Translations under genes and position numbers: made by a program
Shown here: positions 5,646 through 6,621 of the stretch, one piece after another
How the letters are laid out: each line of letters begins with the position of its first letter
Position numbering within the stretch: the stretch's first letter is position 1
Notes under the pieces: model-generated
Database searches by the model: none
Told to the model about the DNA's origin: nothing
Seen by the model: the letters and a program-made list of their open reading frames with translations, nothing else
Assembly (NCBI GenBank): GCA_021836665.1
Contig: JAKBHQ010000079.1
Location: forward strand, 1 to 6,621
Source of the DNA: Thermoplasmata archaeon
GTDB taxonomy: Bacteria > Actinomycetota > Acidimicrobiia > Acidimicrobiales > Acidimicrobiaceae
Direction of reading: 5' to 3'
Length of the DNA stretch: 6,621 bases

Positions 5646-6621
5646 GTGCCAGGCTTTTCTCTAAATGAAGCTCAGTCAGAGTTCAAGTCGGTAATGGACG
5701 GATTCGTCGCCAGTCGTATTGCGCCACACGCGGCGCAGGTGGACAAGAGTGGCGAGTTCCCGTGGGAGAGCTTTAAGGCTTGCGTTGAAATGGAATTGCC
5801 GGCCATGGGGGTTCCTGCCGCGTACGGGGGAGTGGGAGCCGACGCGGTAACTCAAGCGGTGATGGTGGAGCAGTTAGCCAAGGCCTGTGGATCTACCAGC
5901 CTGGCGATACTCATTTCGAAGCTTGGGATGATTCCTGTCATAAATTGGGGATCTGAGTACTTGAAGTCGAAGTATTTACCTAAAATTGCCTCTGGCGAAG
6001 CCCAAGCCTCTTACTGCCTTTCTGAAGCCGAGGCTGGATCTGACGTTGCTTCAATGACAACGAGAGCGGTAAAAGATGGAGACAGCTACGTAATCACCGG
6101 TACTAAGTATTGGATTACCAACGCAGGAATTTCCGACACCTACACGGTCTTTGCCAAGACCGACCCGGCCGCTGGCCACCGTGGAATTTCCGCTTTCCTA
6201 GTAGAGGCGGACTGGGGGGTCAAGGTATCCAAGCTCGAAAAAAAGGTCGGAATGAGGGGAAGTCCGACCGGCGAAGTCGTTCTGGACGAGGTAAGGGTGC
6301 CGAAGGAGAACCTTATCGGCGAGGAGGGCCAAGGTTTTTATATCGCTATGGGCACCTTGGATCGCTCTAGGCCGACTATTGGCGCTCAGGCGGTTGGGAT
6401 AGCCCAGGGAGCTCTCGACGCTGCCGTTGCCTACATAAAGGAGCGCAAGCAATTTAAGCGGCCGATATCTGACAATCAAGGCATACAGTTCATGGTCGCC
6501 GACATGGCGATGAAACTGGAAGCAGCGAGGCTTCTGGTATATAAAGCCTGCTCGTTGGTGGATCACGATCCAAATTCTGAGTTATCGAAGTTCGGCGCTA
6601 TGGCGAAGGCTTTCGCTTCTG
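5646..6621 (+). CDS. Acyl-CoA dehydrogenase (3' end outside window)
   Basis: This is an FAD-dependent acyl-CoA dehydrogenase of the ordinary short/medium-chain type. It oxidises acyl-CoA to enoyl-CoA with electron-transfer flavoprotein as acceptor. The 325 residues present start MPGFSLNEAQSEFKS and include IAPHAAQVDKSGEFPWESF (25-43), the signature YCLSEAEAGSDVASM (123-137), KYWITNAG (154-161), KVGMRGSPTGEVVLDEVRVP, the strongly conserved LDRSRPTIGAQAVGIAQGALDAA, and KERKQFKRPISDNQGIQFMVADMA of the FAD-binding helical domain. About 55 residues, including the region of the expected catalytic glutamate, lie beyond the window. It has a typical N-terminus and is clearly different from the dehydrogenase on the other strand, so the pair probably handles different substrates or steps. 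An in-frame TAG at 5577 limits upstream extension. GTG 5643 is an alternative start. Confidence 0.93.
   Translation, partial: MPGFSLNEAQSEFKSVMDGFVASRIAPHAAQVDKSGEFPWESFKACVEMELPAMGVPAAYGGVGADAVTQAVMVEQLAKACGSTSLAILISKLGMIPVINWGSEYLKSKYLPKIASGEAQASYCLSEAEAGSDVASMTTRAVKDGDSYVITGTKYWITNAGISDTYTVFAKTDPAAGHRGISAFLVEADWGVKVSKLEKKVGMRGSPTGEVVLDEVRVPKENLIGEEGQGFYIAMGTLDRSRPTIGAQAVGIAQGALDAAVAYIKERKQFKRPISDNQGIQFMVADMAMKLEAARLLVYKACSLVDHDPNSELSKFGAMAKAFAS

Overview
The window looks like chromosomal DNA of an actinobacterium, most likely of the class Acidimicrobiia. This is an inference. It rests on a CimA-type citramalate synthase followed by a small actinobacterial-style conserved hypothetical protein, a divergent long cytochrome b of a kind I associate with that class, and two actinobacterial-looking acyl-CoA dehydrogenases. 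G+C is only about half by eye, so a moderate-GC lineage fits better than a typical high-GC actinobacterium. I see no insertion sequence, CRISPR array, phage gene, rRNA or tRNA.

Left part (1-1980, plus strand): the 3' four-fifths of a citramalate synthase gene (cimA, threonine-independent isoleucine synthesis) enters from the left edge. After 68 bases comes a 162-residue protein of unknown function. A perfect 14-bp GC-rich hairpin, with A's on one side and T's on the other, separates these genes from the convergent gene on the right and should terminate transcription from both sides.

Middle (1996-3779, minus strand): a two-gene unit consists of a 66-residue two-helix membrane protein whose stop codon overlaps the start of a 528-residue cytochrome b. 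The cytochrome b keeps all four heme histidines (H95/H109 and H185/H200, with b6-like spacing in helix D). It has no PEWY quinol-site motif, carries a roughly 220-residue extracytoplasmic insertion between helices E and F, ends after one more helix, and has no Rieske or cytochrome c gene beside it in the window. It is the most unusual item here. Upstream is a 444-base stretch without a convincing gene. It holds an 8-bp inverted repeat close to the operon start and a 14-base tandem duplication.

Right part (4224-6621): two acyl-CoA dehydrogenase genes are transcribed divergently from a 198-base shared control region. The left one is complete (407 residues) and the right one runs off the window edge. 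Both point to CoA-thioester (fatty acid, sterol side chain or branched-chain) degradation, but their substrates cannot be read from the sequence. The two enzymes differ clearly from each other and are not a recent duplication.
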